54,214 nucleotides of DNA from Nocardia vermiculata NBRC 100427 (GTDB taxonomy: Bacteria > Actinomycetota > Actinomycetes > Mycobacteriales > Mycobacteriaceae), in assembly GCF_001613265.1 (NCBI RefSeq), contig NZ_BDCA01000040.1, forward strand, positions 1 through 54,214, given 5' to 3'. This document shows positions 17,579-24,831 of this stretch, piece by piece. The notes beneath the pieces are model-generated. The model ran no database searches, was not told where the DNA came from, and was given only the letters and a program-made list of their open reading frames with translations. The translations under genes and the position numbers were made by a program. How positions within the stretch are numbered: position 1 is the first letter of the stretch; every line of letters begins with the position of its first letter.

Positions 17579-18534
17579 GAGGATCTCACTCTCGGATCGA
17601 GCAAGGGATAGGCCATGTCGACCACCGCGTTGATCAGGACATAGCCCACCGCAACCACCAGGACGATGCCCTGCACCAGCAGATAGTCCCGGGAGTTGAT
17701 TGCGGTGAGGACGAGGGATCCCAGTCCGGGCAGTGCGAACAGCGATTCGACGATCACCGTCCCACCGATCAACCGGCCCATCGATACACCGAGCACAGTG
17801 AGCAGCGAGAACGCCGACGGGCGCAACGCATGCACGAACAGGATCCGGCGAGTGGGAATACCACGCGCCCGCGCCGACAGGACGAAGTCCTGCTGCAAGG
17901 TCGCGACCATATCGTTGCGCAGCAGGCGGATGAAGGCGACGGCTTCGATGGAAGCGAGCGTTGCCACCGGCAGTATCAGGCCGCGCACGTGCAGGCCCAG
18001 CCCCTGCGACAGTGGCGTCCATCCGATCACCGGCAAGGCTTGCATCGAGACCGCGAACACGAAAACGAGCAGGACGCCGAGCAGGAAGCTGGGAATCGAC
18101 AGTGTCACCGAGCACAGGACGGTGGTGATTCGGTCGGCCACACCGCCCGGGCGGTACCCGGCCCAGACACCGACGGGCACGGCGACCACCAGCGCGACGA
18201 GTATCGATAGACCGGCAAGCTCGAGGGTTACCGGCAATCGGTCGAGAATGGCATCGGTGACCGGAAGCTGTGACTGCATCGAACGCCCGAGGTCCCCCTG
18301 CAGAGCGGCACCGAGCCATTCGAAATACCGCTGCAGCAGCGGGCCGTCGAGGCCGAACCGCTCCGCCGCCGCGGCACGCATCTCCGGGGTGGCGCCCTCG
18401 GGCAGCAAGGTGGCCAGAGGGTCGCCCGGGATCATTTCGAGCAGCAGGAAGGTCACGATGCTGACCAGGGCCAGCACGGCGACCAATTTCGCGAGGTAGA
18501 CGACGAGCACACGTCCTGTCACCGGTCCGCCCAC
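17575..18534 (-). CDS. Oligopeptide-type ABC permease (DppB-like)
   Basis: A 319-residue permease with the DppB pattern: an N-terminal membrane helix, EMIPGDPLATLL, ERFGLDGPLLQRYFEWLGAALQGDLGRS, then BPD_transp helices and the EAA-like loop (LSARARGIPTRRILFVHALRPS). The start is taken as GTG 18534; GTG 18522 is also possible, and neither has a clear ribosome-binding site. It is translationally coupled to the DppC gene through a 4-base overlap and lies 43 bases downstream of the binding-protein gene. It forms the membrane channel with DppC. Confidence 0.92.
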   Translation of the reverse strand: MGGPVTGRVLVVYLAKLVAVLALVSIVTFLLLEMIPGDPLATLLPEGATPEMRAAAAERFGLDGPLLQRYFEWLGAALQGDLGRSMQSQLPVTDAILDRLPVTLELAGLSILVALVVAVPVGVWAGYRPGGVADRITTVLCSVTLSIPSFLLGVLLVFVFAVSMQALPVIGWTPLSQGLGLHVRGLILPVATLASIEAVAFIRLLRNDMVATLQQDFVLSARARGIPTRRILFVHALRPSAFSLLTVLGVSMGRLIGGTVIVESLFALPGLGSLVLTAINSRDYLLVQGIVLVVAVGYVLINAVVDMAYPLLDPRVRSS

Positions 18535-18577
18535 CGATGCTGCCGAATGCCAGGTGCACAGGCGTTCATGGCGTACC

Positions 18578-20128
18578 TCATTCCTGTATCCACGCCAGAT
18601 CAGGGCGCATCCAGTACTGGTACGCCGGTTCGACGCCGTATACGTCTGCGCGGAGGATCAAGCTCGTCACGGCCGGCCGCCAGTACCGATAGGCATTGGT
18701 AGCAACCAATTCCCGGATCGCCGTCCGGTAGGCGTCGTCGACGACAGCCGGATCGTTGGAGGTGTGTGCCCGCTCCAGCGCCTTGTCGACCGTCGGGTTC
18801 GAATACTTCGCCGAGTTGCCCGCTCCGTTCGTGTGGAACACCCGGTACAAATTCTCCGGGTGTGCGCCGCCGAGGGAGGACAGGATCAGGTCGAAGTTTC
18901 CCGACACCAATGCGCTCGCATACCCGGCGCCGTCGAGTGCTTTGATCTCGAGCTCGAGACCGTCGACCTGCTGGATTTGCGCCTGGAGCACTTCGGCGAC
19001 CCGGGTGAGCACCGGGCTGCCCGCAGTGGTGACATACGACAGCACCACCTTGTCGTCACCGTGTCGGGCGCGGTAACCGTCGACGAGGCGCTGTGCACCG
19101 GCGACATCCTTCGCGGGCCATTTCGCGGCTTCGTCGAAAAGCGGTTGGTCCTCGGCGACGAAGTATTCGGCGCCCGGTTCACCGGGGAAAGCAGCCGCCC
19201 GGATCTGTTCGTTGTCGATCAGCTTCCCGATGGCGGTACGCAGATCGGAATCGGCGAGGGTTCCCCGGCTGTTCAAGCGCACACCGTTTCCGCCGAGCTG
19301 GGGGTACTGCACGACTTCCAGTCCGGCTGATCGGCCACGCTCGGCATATTTGTCGCTGACCACTGCCATCACGTCCACTTCGCCGGCCTGTAAAGCGTTG
19401 TAGCGCTGGTCGTCTGCCGGGATCGTCTTGTATACGAACCGGTCCACGTACGGTCGCGGGCTGTCCCAGTAGCCGGCGTTACGCTCGAGAACCATTTCGG
19501 TGCCACGGGCCCAGGACCGGAACACGAAGGGGCCGGCGCCGACCGGCTCGGTCGCGAAATCCGCACCCTTCCGTCGGATGGCCGCGGGTGAACCGACGAA
19601 AGCCAGGGATTCGGTGAGTTGGTACGGGAGTTGGTAATTCACCTCGTCGGCAGTGACCCGCAAGGTTGTCGCGTCGACGACCTGCCAGGTGATCGACTGC
19701 GCTGCGGCCCTGCTCGGGGAGAGTTTGCTCGGGTCCAGTGCACGCTGCCAATTGAACGCCACGGCCGCGGCGTCGAACGGAGTGCCGTCGGTGAACCCCA
19801 CTTCCGGACGCAGCTTCAGCATCCATACCTTGCCGTCCTCGCTGGTGAACGATTCCGCCATGCCGGGAACGACTTTTCGAGAGCCGGGGTCGTAATAGAG
19901 CAGCGCACCGTAGATCGCCTGGCAGGGACCGACGCCGATGCCGATTGCGCAGGTCACCGGATCAACGGATTGGGCCTCGGTGTTCCATGCGAACGCCAGC
20001 GTCCCGCCGCGGCGCGGTTCTCCAGCCGGCCTCCGCTCCACGGTAGCCACGCCCGCACAGGCGGTGAGCAGTAGCGCGATGACTGCGCCCGCGCACAGGG
20101 CGGCCGTCACACGATGACGAATTCTCAA
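18578..20128 (-). CDS. Oligopeptide-type substrate-binding lipoprotein (SBP family 5)
   Basis: A 516-residue extracytoplasmic binding protein of the DppA/OppA class. The signal peptide ends in a lipobox LLTAC with lipid-anchored Cys24. The family pattern GGTLAFAWNTEAQSVDP opens the mature protein, followed by the usual FTSEDGKVWMLKLRPEVGFTDG region. The start codon is TTG 20128, supported by AGGAG seven bases upstream; GTG 20110 is a weaker alternative. It is the first gene of the B-C-D-F transporter. It differs clearly from the other family-5 lipoprotein in the window (44286-45857), so the two transporters probably import different compounds. Confidence 0.92.
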   Translation of the reverse strand: MRIRHRVTAALCAGAVIALLLTACAGVATVERRPAGEPRRGGTLAFAWNTEAQSVDPVTCAIGIGVGPCQAIYGALLYYDPGSRKVVPGMAESFTSEDGKVWMLKLRPEVGFTDGTPFDAAAVAFNWQRALDPSKLSPSRAAAQSITWQVVDATTLRVTADEVNYQLPYQLTESLAFVGSPAAIRRKGADFATEPVGAGPFVFRSWARGTEMVLERNAGYWDSPRPYVDRFVYKTIPADDQRYNALQAGEVDVMAVVSDKYAERGRSAGLEVVQYPQLGGNGVRLNSRGTLADSDLRTAIGKLIDNEQIRAAAFPGEPGAEYFVAEDQPLFDEAAKWPAKDVAGAQRLVDGYRARHGDDKVVLSYVTTAGSPVLTRVAEVLQAQIQQVDGLELEIKALDGAGYASALVSGNFDLILSSLGGAHPENLYRVFHTNGAGNSAKYSNPTVDKALERAHTSNDPAVVDDAYRTAIRELVATNAYRYWRPAVTSLILRADVYGVEPAYQYWMRPDLAWIQE

Positions 20129-20223
20129 CGACCGACTCCTTTGTCAGCATCGGGAAGGTCGCGCAGGCGCTGCGCCGGGGATCTCGTTGCGGTACCCCGG
20201 GCGAGGCTGCATGCCGGGTCGAC

Positions 20224-21276
20224 TCAATTGATGTCGAGCGGGGCTTGTGCCGGGTATCCGGCCGGTGCCATCGCGTAGGTGGCGGTGAGCAGCGCGATGA
20301 AATCGGGATCGGTTATCGGGTCCGTCGGGAAATCGAACGTGATACCGCGGCGGCGCAGGTCGTCGCCCAGGATATCGAAAACCTTTGCGGCGGTGAGGTC
20401 GTCGGTGTGGTCGAGGTAGCGATCGGCAGCACGCCGATCGTCGAAGACCAGCGCCGTGTAGTGGAACAGCGTCCGGACGTCACCGTCGGTGTATCGGCCG
20501 ATTTCCTGCTCGCCGTTGCCTACTACCCACCGGCCGTTCTCACCGTGCAGGCGGGTATGCATTTCCAGCTCGGGCATATCGCGGCGCTCGCGCGGTCCGT
20601 TGCCCTCGCGCCGGTGGTACATCTTCGAATTGTCGGACAGCACCGCGGTATTCCAGAACGGCGCCGCCAGCCGTTGCGGTTCGCGGTCGGGACCGTCGGG
20701 CCAATAGGTGAACCCACCGTCCAGATCGGAATCGTAGAAATAGGTGATCACCTGCGAGGTCTTCACCTCCCACGCGTCGAACAGCCCCGATTTCGCCATC
20801 ACACTGAGCAACCAGATCGGAGTGTCCACCGAACTCATTCCGCGCCAGTTGCCGCTGTCGAAATGTCCCGCGTCGAAACTATGTGACGGGACCGCCATAT
20901 TGAACAGCATGTGGTGGGCCATACCGTAGCGAGCACCGTGCACGCTCTTGGCATGCTCGAGCAGCCTCCGGCTCAGATAGATATCGCGGATCTCGTCGTA
21001 AAAGGCCACGCCCTCCTTCGCCAGATAGCCACGGAACACCGGCGCAGCGAAATCCGAGAGTTTCGCATCCGGTTTGCGTTGGGCCCCACCGGAAACGGCC
21101 AGATACTCCTCGGTCGAGGCGAAGTGATGGGCCAGGACCAGCGGCCACGGACCGTGGTCGGCGATCACGCCGAACAACGCGGCCAACTCGGCACTCGAGT
21201 AGAGGTCCGCGACGACACGGGGCGGGGCGACCGGGGTGAGCGGATGGCGACCGGAGGCCGGAAGAGTTGCGCTCAT
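20224..21276 (-). CDS. Uncharacterised protein, possible Fe(II)/2-oxoglutarate-type triad
   Basis: A 350-residue cytoplasmic protein whose family was not recognised with certainty. It contains H138-F139-D140 in SHSFDAGHFDSGNW, a strand-rich middle (VITYFYDSDLDGGFTYWPDG) and H221 in NSKMYHRREGNG, followed by Arg229/231/232. HxD, about 80 residues, His, then Arg about ten residues later is the layout of Fe(II)/2-oxoglutarate oxygenases, so it may be a non-haem iron hydroxylase. This is inference from spacing only. It sits between the VOC gene (62 bases) and the oligopeptide-type binding protein (95 bases), probably co-transcribed. The ATG at 21276 follows AGAAGG. Confidence 0.55.
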   Translation of the reverse strand: MSATLPASGRHPLTPVAPPRVVADLYSSAELAALFGVIADHGPWPLVLAHHFASTEEYLAVSGGAQRKPDAKLSDFAAPVFRGYLAKEGVAFYDEIRDIYLSRRLLEHAKSVHGARYGMAHHMLFNMAVPSHSFDAGHFDSGNWRGMSSVDTPIWLLSVMAKSGLFDAWEVKTSQVITYFYDSDLDGGFTYWPDGPDREPQRLAAPFWNTAVLSDNSKMYHRREGNGPRERRDMPELEMHTRLHGENGRWVVGNGEQEIGRYTDGDVRTLFHYTALVFDDRRAADRYLDHTDDLTAAKVFDILGDDLRRRGITFDFPTDPITDPDFIALLTATYAMAPAGYPAQAPLDIN

Positions 21277-21338
21277 GGTTTACCTTCTTTCGTCGATCTC
21301 GACGCCGCCGGTGGGCCGGGCTGCGCCGAAACCGCTTG

Positions 21339-21728
21339 TCACAGCTGTTCGAAGAGTTCCAGGACGTGCCCTTCCGGGTCCGTGACGAAGGCGACGCGAA
21401 TACCGATATCGGCCATCGTCGTAGGTGGTTCGGTGACCGTGGCACCGGCGTTCTCCGCCCGCTGCACGATCTCGTCGAGGCCGTGCACCTGGAAACCGAT
21501 CACCGCTGAACCCGGGGCAGGCGCGGGCACCCCTTTGTAGTGCAACAGCACCAGGGACTGCTCGGTCCCGTCCGGAGAGGTCATGATGATCTCGGCGAGC
21601 GGGTCGGGACGGTCGTCGAACTCGTATCTGGTCCGTTCCGTCCGACCGAAAACCTTCGAATAGAAGTCGAATTGAGCCGGGAGGTCGTTCACCAGAAGTT
21701 TGGTGAACGCAAAGCGAGGACCGGGCAT
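21339..21728 (-). CDS. VOC-family (glyoxalase/bleomycin-resistance fold) protein
   Basis: A 129-residue vicinal-oxygen-chelate fold protein with two beta-alpha-beta-beta-beta modules: FAFTKLLVNDLPAQFDFYSKVFG at the start, then SAVIGFQVHGLDEIVQRAENAGATV and DPEGHVLELFEQL at the end. Only the last part has the usual metal-ligand Glu (HVLELFE), so whether it binds metal is unclear. VOC enzymes cleave or isomerise ring-oxygenated compounds or act as resistance proteins. ATG 21728 is preceded by GGAG; the frame to 21800 is ignored because it runs through the operator candidate at 21801. It heads the block that continues into the 2OG-like gene and the oligopeptide-type transporter. Confidence 0.85.
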   Translation of the reverse strand: MPGPRFAFTKLLVNDLPAQFDFYSKVFGRTERTRYEFDDRPDPLAEIIMTSPDGTEQSLVLLHYKGVPAPAPGSAVIGFQVHGLDEIVQRAENAGATVTEPPTTMADIGIRVAFVTDPEGHVLELFEQL

Positions 21729-21800
21729 GGAATCTCCTCTCATGTAACCGGAAGTCACGGTGGGATGGTAAGAGGAGAGCGATACGGCTTCGAGCGTCAT

Positions 21801-21817
21801 TTCCCGATCAACGGGAG
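21801..21817. promoter_or_regulatory. IclR-type operator candidate, site 3 (VOC operon)
   Basis: TTCCCGATCAACGGGAG differs from the iclR/liv copy at three of 17 positions. It lies 73 bases upstream of the VOC gene ATG, the same distance as site 5 from its gene. It would place the VOC, 2OG-like and oligopeptide-transporter genes under the same regulator. Confidence 0.62.
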
Positions 21818-21857
21818 GTTTCGGGTAAATGTGCCCGGCCGCGGTGACCGACCGGCC

Positions 21858-22082
21858 TCAGCGTTGATCGGACCCGATATCGATGCGCCCTTCCCGGACA
21901 GCGGTTTCGATCGACTCCCGCATTTTCGCGCAGGTCGGACGTAAGGCCCGCGCGGTCAGATCCGCCGCCGGTGCGAATTCCACGCACCGCAGGCTCTCGG
22001 TCCACTGAACCGAGGTGTGCGCCAGGCTGTTCTTCTCGACCAGTACCCGGTTACCGCATACTCGACAGGACAGTGGCTGCAT
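21858..22082 (-). CDS. Small CxxC protein next to Rieske oxygenase
   Basis: A 74-residue protein from ATG 22082 with GGAG upstream (the longer frame to 22184 overlaps the oxygenase gene). Near the N-terminus is LSCRVCGNRVLVEKNSLAHTS, a CxxC pair like half a zinc ribbon, followed by WTESLRCVEF and PTCAK with two further Cys. Four Cys suggest a zinc or iron-sulphur site. It follows the KshA-like gene by 67 bases, with a perfect hairpin in the gap. It may serve as an accessory or assembly protein for the oxygenase; the function is inferred from position only. Confidence 0.7.
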   Translation of the reverse strand: MQPLSCRVCGNRVLVEKNSLAHTSVQWTESLRCVEFAPAADLTARALRPTCAKMRESIETAVREGRIDIGSDQR

Positions 22083-22105
22083 ATTCACTCCTGAGGACGG
22101 ATTCA

Positions 22106-22136
22106 CCTGCCGTTCCGGGTCGACCGGAACGGCAGG
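22106..22136 (-). other. Intercistronic hairpin
   Basis: A perfect 13-bp inverted repeat (CCTGCCGTTCCGG at 22106-22118 and its complement at 22124-22136) with a 5-base loop, between the Rieske oxygenase stop and the small CxxC gene. There is no T-run on the minus strand. It could attenuate or stabilise the upstream transcript so that oxygenase and small protein are made in unequal amounts. Confidence 0.6.
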
Positions 22137-22149
22137 GACGACATCGACA

Positions 22150-23352
22150 TCAGTGCGGCGCACCGACTTCGGTCGGCTGCGCATCGGCCTGGAACGCTTC
22201 GATGCGCGGGTCCGAGGTGACGAACCGGCCGGCCGCGAGATTGTCGTCGACTTCCCGCTGCCAGAAGCCGATCGCTCGTTCGGTGTCGATCTCGAACTCG
22301 AACCGCTGTGTCATCTCCGGAGTCACGTCCTCCACGTCGACGTAGAACTGTTCGTACCACCGGCGCAGCTGATACACCGGCCCGTCCTCCTCGCACAGCA
22401 GCGGGTTGTCGATCTTGGTCTTGTTGCGCCAGATCTCCACGTCCTGAACGAAACCGAGTTCGACCCCTCGGGTGAAGTTGTGCGCCAGCTCCAGCGCCTG
22501 CTCTTCGGTCAGCTGTGCGGGCTTTTTCACCGCGGCACCCCACTGCAGGACGAAACTGGTGGGCGACACGGGATAGTGACAGTTGATCAGAGCGGTCTCG
22601 ATCTCACCGACGGGAGATTGGTTCCACAGATAATCGATCATGTAGGACGGGCCGTAATAGGCGGCCTCGGACCGGCCGACGGACTCCTTTTCCCGCGAGT
22701 AGTTCGTACCGAGGTCCACGTCGGCACGAGGCTTGCTGTTCATGTGCTGACTGGCGATATGGCCTTCGAACACGTTTTTGAAATACACCGGGAACGAGTA
22801 GTGAATGTAGAAGAAGTGCGCCATATCCACTACGTTGTCCACGATTTCGCGGCAATGTGAGCCTTCGATCGTCAACCGGCTCCAGGTGAACGGCGTCCAC
22901 TCGCCCTGCTCGTACCCGGCGATCTCGGGGATCACCACCTCCGGCGGCGGCGGGTTGCCCTGCGGGTCGTGCCAGATGAACAGCTGACCATTGCGTTCGA
23001 GCGTCGTCCACGACTTGGTGCGCGCCAGCGGCGGGACTCGCCTGGCGTACGGAATGCTCGCGCATCGCCCGTTACCCGACCAGCGCCAGTCGTGGAACGG
23101 ACACGCCAATGCATCGCCCTTGACCGTTCCCTGCGTGAGATCTCCGCCCATATGCGGGCAGTATGCGTTGAGCACGTTCAGTGCACCGGCACTGTCGGCG
23201 AACACGACGAGTTTCGTGCCGAACGCCTCGACGGCATGCGGCTCTCCGTCGCGGAATTCGTCCGACAGCCCGAGACAGTGCCAGCCACGGGCATAGCGGG
23301 CAGGCGGCGGGGCCGATTCGATGACGCGAACGTCGGTATCGGGAACAGGCAT
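22150..23352 (-). CDS. Rieske non-haem iron oxygenase, KshA-like
   Basis: A 400-residue terminal oxygenase resembling the oxygenase of 3-ketosteroid 9-alpha-hydroxylase (KshA). The Rieske [2Fe-2S] ligands are C65-x-H67 and C84-x2-H87. The mononuclear iron motif N173-x2-D176-x2-H179-x4-H184 in DNVVDMAHFFYIH is very close to KshA. No reductase (KshB-like) gene is present in the window, so electrons must come from elsewhere or from the P450 reductase; the latter is only a possibility. ATG 23352 follows AAGGAG. It is divergent from the ABM/Dabb/flavoprotein operon. KshA-type enzymes hydroxylate steroid nuclei; the substrate here may be steroid-like but is not proven. Confidence 0.9.
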   Translation of the reverse strand: MPVPDTDVRVIESAPPPARYARGWHCLGLSDEFRDGEPHAVEAFGTKLVVFADSAGALNVLNAYCPHMGGDLTQGTVKGDALACPFHDWRWSGNGRCASIPYARRVPPLARTKSWTTLERNGQLFIWHDPQGNPPPPEVVIPEIAGYEQGEWTPFTWSRLTIEGSHCREIVDNVVDMAHFFYIHYSFPVYFKNVFEGHIASQHMNSKPRADVDLGTNYSREKESVGRSEAAYYGPSYMIDYLWNQSPVGEIETALINCHYPVSPTSFVLQWGAAVKKPAQLTEEQALELAHNFTRGVELGFVQDVEIWRNKTKIDNPLLCEEDGPVYQLRRWYEQFYVDVEDVTPEMTQRFEFEIDTERAIGFWQREVDDNLAAGRFVTSDPRIEAFQADAQPTEVGAPH

Positions 23353-23641
23353 GGTTATCTCCTTGTCGACCGCGGACCGGCACGGGCGCTACCGCTGTTC
23401 GCGGTGGAGGCGCGGTCGGCACACCGTCCCCGTGCCAGGACACGGCGCGACGACGTCCGAGACGGCGTGTCGGTGACCACTACCTGCTCCGCGTGCTCGA
23501 TGCCGGTGGAACTGCAACGTGCGCAACTCATCACGTCGCCGACCGGACCAGAAGTCCTGACCGGCCAACGATAGGTCACTATGGCGCGCACCACTGTGCG
23601 TGATCCCGATCACTGGAACTCACGGCGGCGGTGCGGTGTCG

Positions 23642-23658
23642 TTCCCGGCTGCCGGGAA
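23642..23658. promoter_or_regulatory. IclR-type operator candidate, site 4 (Rieske/ABM divergent region)
   Basis: TTCCCGGCTGCCGGGAA, a perfect 17-bp palindrome; its outer arms are identical to the iclR/liv copy and only the four central bases differ. It lies 43 bases upstream of the plus-strand ABM-like gene and 289 bases upstream of the Rieske gene. The rest of the 348-base divergent region (23353-23700) shows no gene. Confidence 0.6.
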
Positions 23659-23700
23659 GATCGTCCGGCGCTCGGCGCCGCGCCACATACCTTGATCGAC

Positions 23701-24048
23701 ATGAGCGACAGCACCATCTACATCATCGACCGGATAGTGCTCGAACCAGGTCGTGCACGCGCATTCATCGACGCCTACCTCGACGAATATGCACCCGGCG
23801 CCCGCGAGCGCGGCCTCACCCTCGAACGGGTCCTGGTCAGCCCGCCCGCCTGGATCGATTCCGAGCCCAACACCCTCACCATCACCTGGACCGTCGACGG
23901 GCCTCGCGAGTGGTGGGCCGCAGCTGTCAAGGGCCGCCACGACCCCGGGCCCGCGCAATGGTGGGACTCGGTCTCACCCATGATCATCGAGCGCACCCGA
24001 TCGATGGCCGCGGCCGCCGACGCCGTGGAAGGACTGTGCGATGTATAA
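23701..24048 (+). CDS. Small ferredoxin-fold (ABM/Dabb-like) hypothetical protein
   Basis: A 115-residue protein from ATG 23701; the open frame further upstream runs over the operator candidate and is ignored. The pattern IYIIDRIVLEPGRARAFIDAY...TLERVLVSPPAWI...NTLTITWTV, with a hydrophobic strand, a helix, then two strands, fits the dimeric alpha/beta-barrel fold of ABM/NIPSNAP/Dabb proteins, which bind or rearrange hydrophobic, often cyclic, substrates. No catalytic residues are obvious. Its stop overlaps the ATG of the next gene by 8 bases, so the two are coupled. Confidence 0.7.
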   Translation: MSDSTIYIIDRIVLEPGRARAFIDAYLDEYAPGARERGLTLERVLVSPPAWIDSEPNTLTITWTVDGPREWWAAAVKGRHDPGPAQWWDSVSPMIIERTRSMAAAADAVEGLCDV

Positions 24049-24718
24049 GGTCACCCGTCTCCTCCATCTGACCGACCCCCGCGATGAGGCGAGCACCGCA
24101 GCAGTGGTTCGCGATATCGCCGCTGCCGCGGAATCGGCACGGCACAGCCTGGTCGCGCCGACCCTGCCCGGTGCCCGCAACGGCGGCGATATCCTGGCCC
24201 ACTTCCACTTCGAGTCCGAGGAAGAATGGACTCGGCAGCGCGGACCCATCGACGCCGCCACCGGCGGGCCCGCCATCCGGCGAGCCGACTGTGCCGAATA
24301 CGTCGGCGGCTCCCGCGCGGGCAGGCGCGATACGGCGAACACTCCCGCCGTCTATCGGACGCTCCTGCTCCGAGTCGACGATTCGGCCCCCCGGCACGAG
24401 CTACGCCGCTTCGAACACGCCGTGCTGCAGATGCCCGAACATCTGCCGGGCATGCGGGCCTGGCAGCTCAGTCCCGTACTCCACGCCGCCGGCGCCACCA
24501 CCTGGACGCACGTGTGGGAGCAGGAATTCACCGATCTCGACGCACTGCTCGGCCAGTACATGAACCACCCCGTGCACTGGGCCCTCGTCGACCGCTGGTT
24601 CGACCCCGAGTGCCCGGAAAACATTGTGAAGGACCGGGTCTGTCACAGCTTCTGCGCCGTGTCCGGTCCGGTTGTCACCGATGCGGCAGCCGCCCCGATA
24701 GCAGTGGGTTGCGCCTAG
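24041..24718 (+). CDS. Tandem Dabb-like (A/B barrel) protein
   Basis: A 225-residue protein whose C-terminal half matches the stress-responsive A/B barrel (Dabb) family: YRTLLLRVD, ELRRFEHAVLQMPEHLPGMRAW, WTHVWEQEFTDLDALLGQYMNHPVHW, ending in DRVCHSFCA. The N-terminal half repeats the same plan in weaker form (YKVTRLLHLT ... DILAHFHFESEEEW), suggesting an internal duplication that could fold as a pseudo-dimer. Family members include cyclases and decarboxylase-like enzymes as well as proteins without assigned activity. It is coupled to the upstream 115-residue protein and followed after 113 bases by the flavoprotein gene. Confidence 0.75.
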   Translation: MYKVTRLLHLTDPRDEASTAAVVRDIAAAAESARHSLVAPTLPGARNGGDILAHFHFESEEEWTRQRGPIDAATGGPAIRRADCAEYVGGSRAGRRDTANTPAVYRTLLLRVDDSAPRHELRRFEHAVLQMPEHLPGMRAWQLSPVLHAAGATTWTHVWEQEFTDLDALLGQYMNHPVHWALVDRWFDPECPENIVKDRVCHSFCAVSGPVVTDAAAAPIAVGCA

Positions 24719-24831
24719 GCCGTCCGGTCCGCCGCGCCCGAATGGCCGCTCAACACAGCGCACCACCAGTGGTTCCGCAACAGAGGTCGCATCGGACCTC
24801 GGACACGGTCGGTGTCGACGAAAAGGAGACA

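Noticed and set aside
20134..20156. CATCGGGAAG half-site upstream of the first oligopeptide binding protein
   Set aside because: Only the right arm of the IclR-type motif is present; the left arm does not match.
22764..22784. KstR-like string TCGAACACGTTT inside the Rieske gene
   Set aside because: It lies in coding sequence and lacks the final half of the KstR consensus.
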